A DNA stretch of 14,448 bases, taken from the NCBI GenBank assembly GCA_964443275.1, contig CAYUCE010000047.1:1-14448 (forward strand), read 5' to 3'. The notes below the pieces were generated by a model that searched no databases, was not told where the DNA came from, and saw only the letters and a program-made list of their open reading frames with translations. Below are positions 13,759-14,448 of this stretch, piece by piece. The position numbers and the translations under genes were made by a program. Each line of letters starts with the position of its first letter. Position 1 is the stretch's first letter. Source of the DNA: CAYUCE01 sp964443275. GTDB lineage: Bacteria > Bipolaricaulota > Bipolaricaulia > CAYUCE01.

Positions 13759-14448
13759 ATGGTTCCGGTCAGAATAATAACTATCGGTAGTGAAATTCTT
13801 CTGGGGCAAGTGCAAGACACCAATACCTATTGGCTTTGTGCACAGATTACCAAGCTGGGGGGTAAAGTGAAGAAGACGGTGACTATATCGGATGATGAGG
13901 AGAAAATTAAAGATGAGTTAAAACGAGCCCTATCCAAAAAATGTATAGTGATAACTAGCGGAGGACTTGGACCCACGGAGGATGACATGACCCTACGGGC
14001 GGTGTCCGCGGGTCTAGAGAGGAAACTTGAGTTAAACCGGGAAGCTTATCAGATGGTGGTCAAAAGATATAAGAAGTTAGCCGATGCCGCTAAAGTAGAT
14101 AGTCCAGCCATGACCGAGGCTAGAGAGAAGATGGCCATGTTTCCAGAAGGGGGAGTTCCTCTCTACAATTCTGTGGGAACCGCTCCCGGCATGTACTTAG
14201 AACACGGAAACTCAAGAATTTTCTGCCTGCCCGGAGTTCCAAAGGAGTTAAAGGCTATATTTAAGGCTTCCATCCGCCCCATACTTGAGGAAATATTTAG
14301 GCCGGATTTTTACTTACAAAAGGAGCTTTTAGTTGATTCAAATGATGAATCAAAGCTAGCTCCTATCCTTAAAAAAATCAGTTTAAGATGGCCCAAAGTT
14401 TATATAAAATCACGACCGGGTGGATTTGGCCCAAAAAAGAGACTGACC
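13759..14448 (+). CDS. cinA: CinA N-terminal/molybdopterin-binding-like domain protein (partial, runs off the window)
   Basis: I translated this frame by hand: 230 codons from ATG 13759 with no stop before the window ends. It begins VPVRIITIGSEILLGQVQDTN, the CinA/COG1058 opening. The hallmark SGGLGPTEDD (about 72-81), GTAPGM (about 147-152) and LPGVPKELK (about 163-171) of the MoCF-biosynthesis fold follow. In CinA this domain has ADP-ribose pyrophosphatase activity, and a C-terminal domain deamidates nicotinamide mononucleotide. The C-terminal part lies outside, so full-length CinA cannot be told from a stand-alone COG1058 protein. No ribosome binding site is evident before the ATG. It probably shares a transcript with the cupin gene, whose stop is 33 nt upstream. 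Confidence 0.88.
   Translation, partial: MVPVRIITIGSEILLGQVQDTNTYWLCAQITKLGGKVKKTVTISDDEEKIKDELKRALSKKCIVITSGGLGPTEDDMTLRAVSAGLERKLELNREAYQMVVKRYKKLADAAKVDSPAMTEAREKMAMFPEGGVPLYNSVGTAPGMYLEHGNSRIFCLPGVPKELKAIFKASIRPILEEIFRPDFYLQKELLVDSNDESKLAPILKKISLRWPKVYIKSRPGGFGPKKRLT

Overview
The window comes from a low-to-moderate GC bacterial chromosome. Several starts are TTG, and several genes carry strong GGAGG-type ribosome binding sites. FtsEX, PrmC, a YacL-type PIN/TRAM protein and a CinA-type protein occur together, which recalls anaerobic Firmicutes-like or deep-branching lineages. The solute-binding protein has a signal peptide without a lipobox cysteine, which would also fit a diderm. I cannot name the organism from sequence alone.

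The left half (about 36-7836) is a catabolic locus read entirely on the minus strand. In transcription order it holds a FadR-type GntR regulator, a DapA-family aldolase/lyase, a UroD-like (MtaA/CmuA-type) protein, a periplasmic sugar-type binding protein and two ABC permeases. A diverged aldo/keto reductase and a broken DJ-1/PfpI gene follow. A very good sigma-A promoter (-35 at 7785-7790, -10 at 7762-7767) precedes the regulator, and a GGT-TTT-ACC palindrome typical of FadR-type operators (7740-7748) sits just past the predicted start of transcription. This suggests an autoregulated operon. A long hairpin separates the binding-protein gene from the permease genes. No ABC ATPase is encoded here, so the importer must borrow one.

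Upstream on the same strand is a two-gene unit, an HpcH/HpaI-type aldolase and a D-2-hydroxyacid dehydrogenase (7837-9646). It probably serves the same pathway of 2-oxo/2-hydroxy acid breakdown. The substrate cannot be read from the sequence; a sugar acid or a methylated derivative is a reasonable guess.

Next, still on the minus strand, come housekeeping genes: prmC, ftsE and ftsX (9716-12164). The FtsE is unusual. Its Walker A lysine is intact, but the Walker B glutamate, the H-loop histidine and the signature motif are all changed.

At 12165-12302 the strand switches. Two back-to-back promoters, each with an extended -10 (TGCTATTAT), drive prmC leftward and a YacL-like PIN/TRAM membrane protein rightward. 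A small cupin and the first 230 codons of a CinA/MoeA-like protein follow, the last running off the window. No RNA genes, insertion sequences or CRISPR arrays were seen, and no gene-free stretch exceeds about 170 bases.
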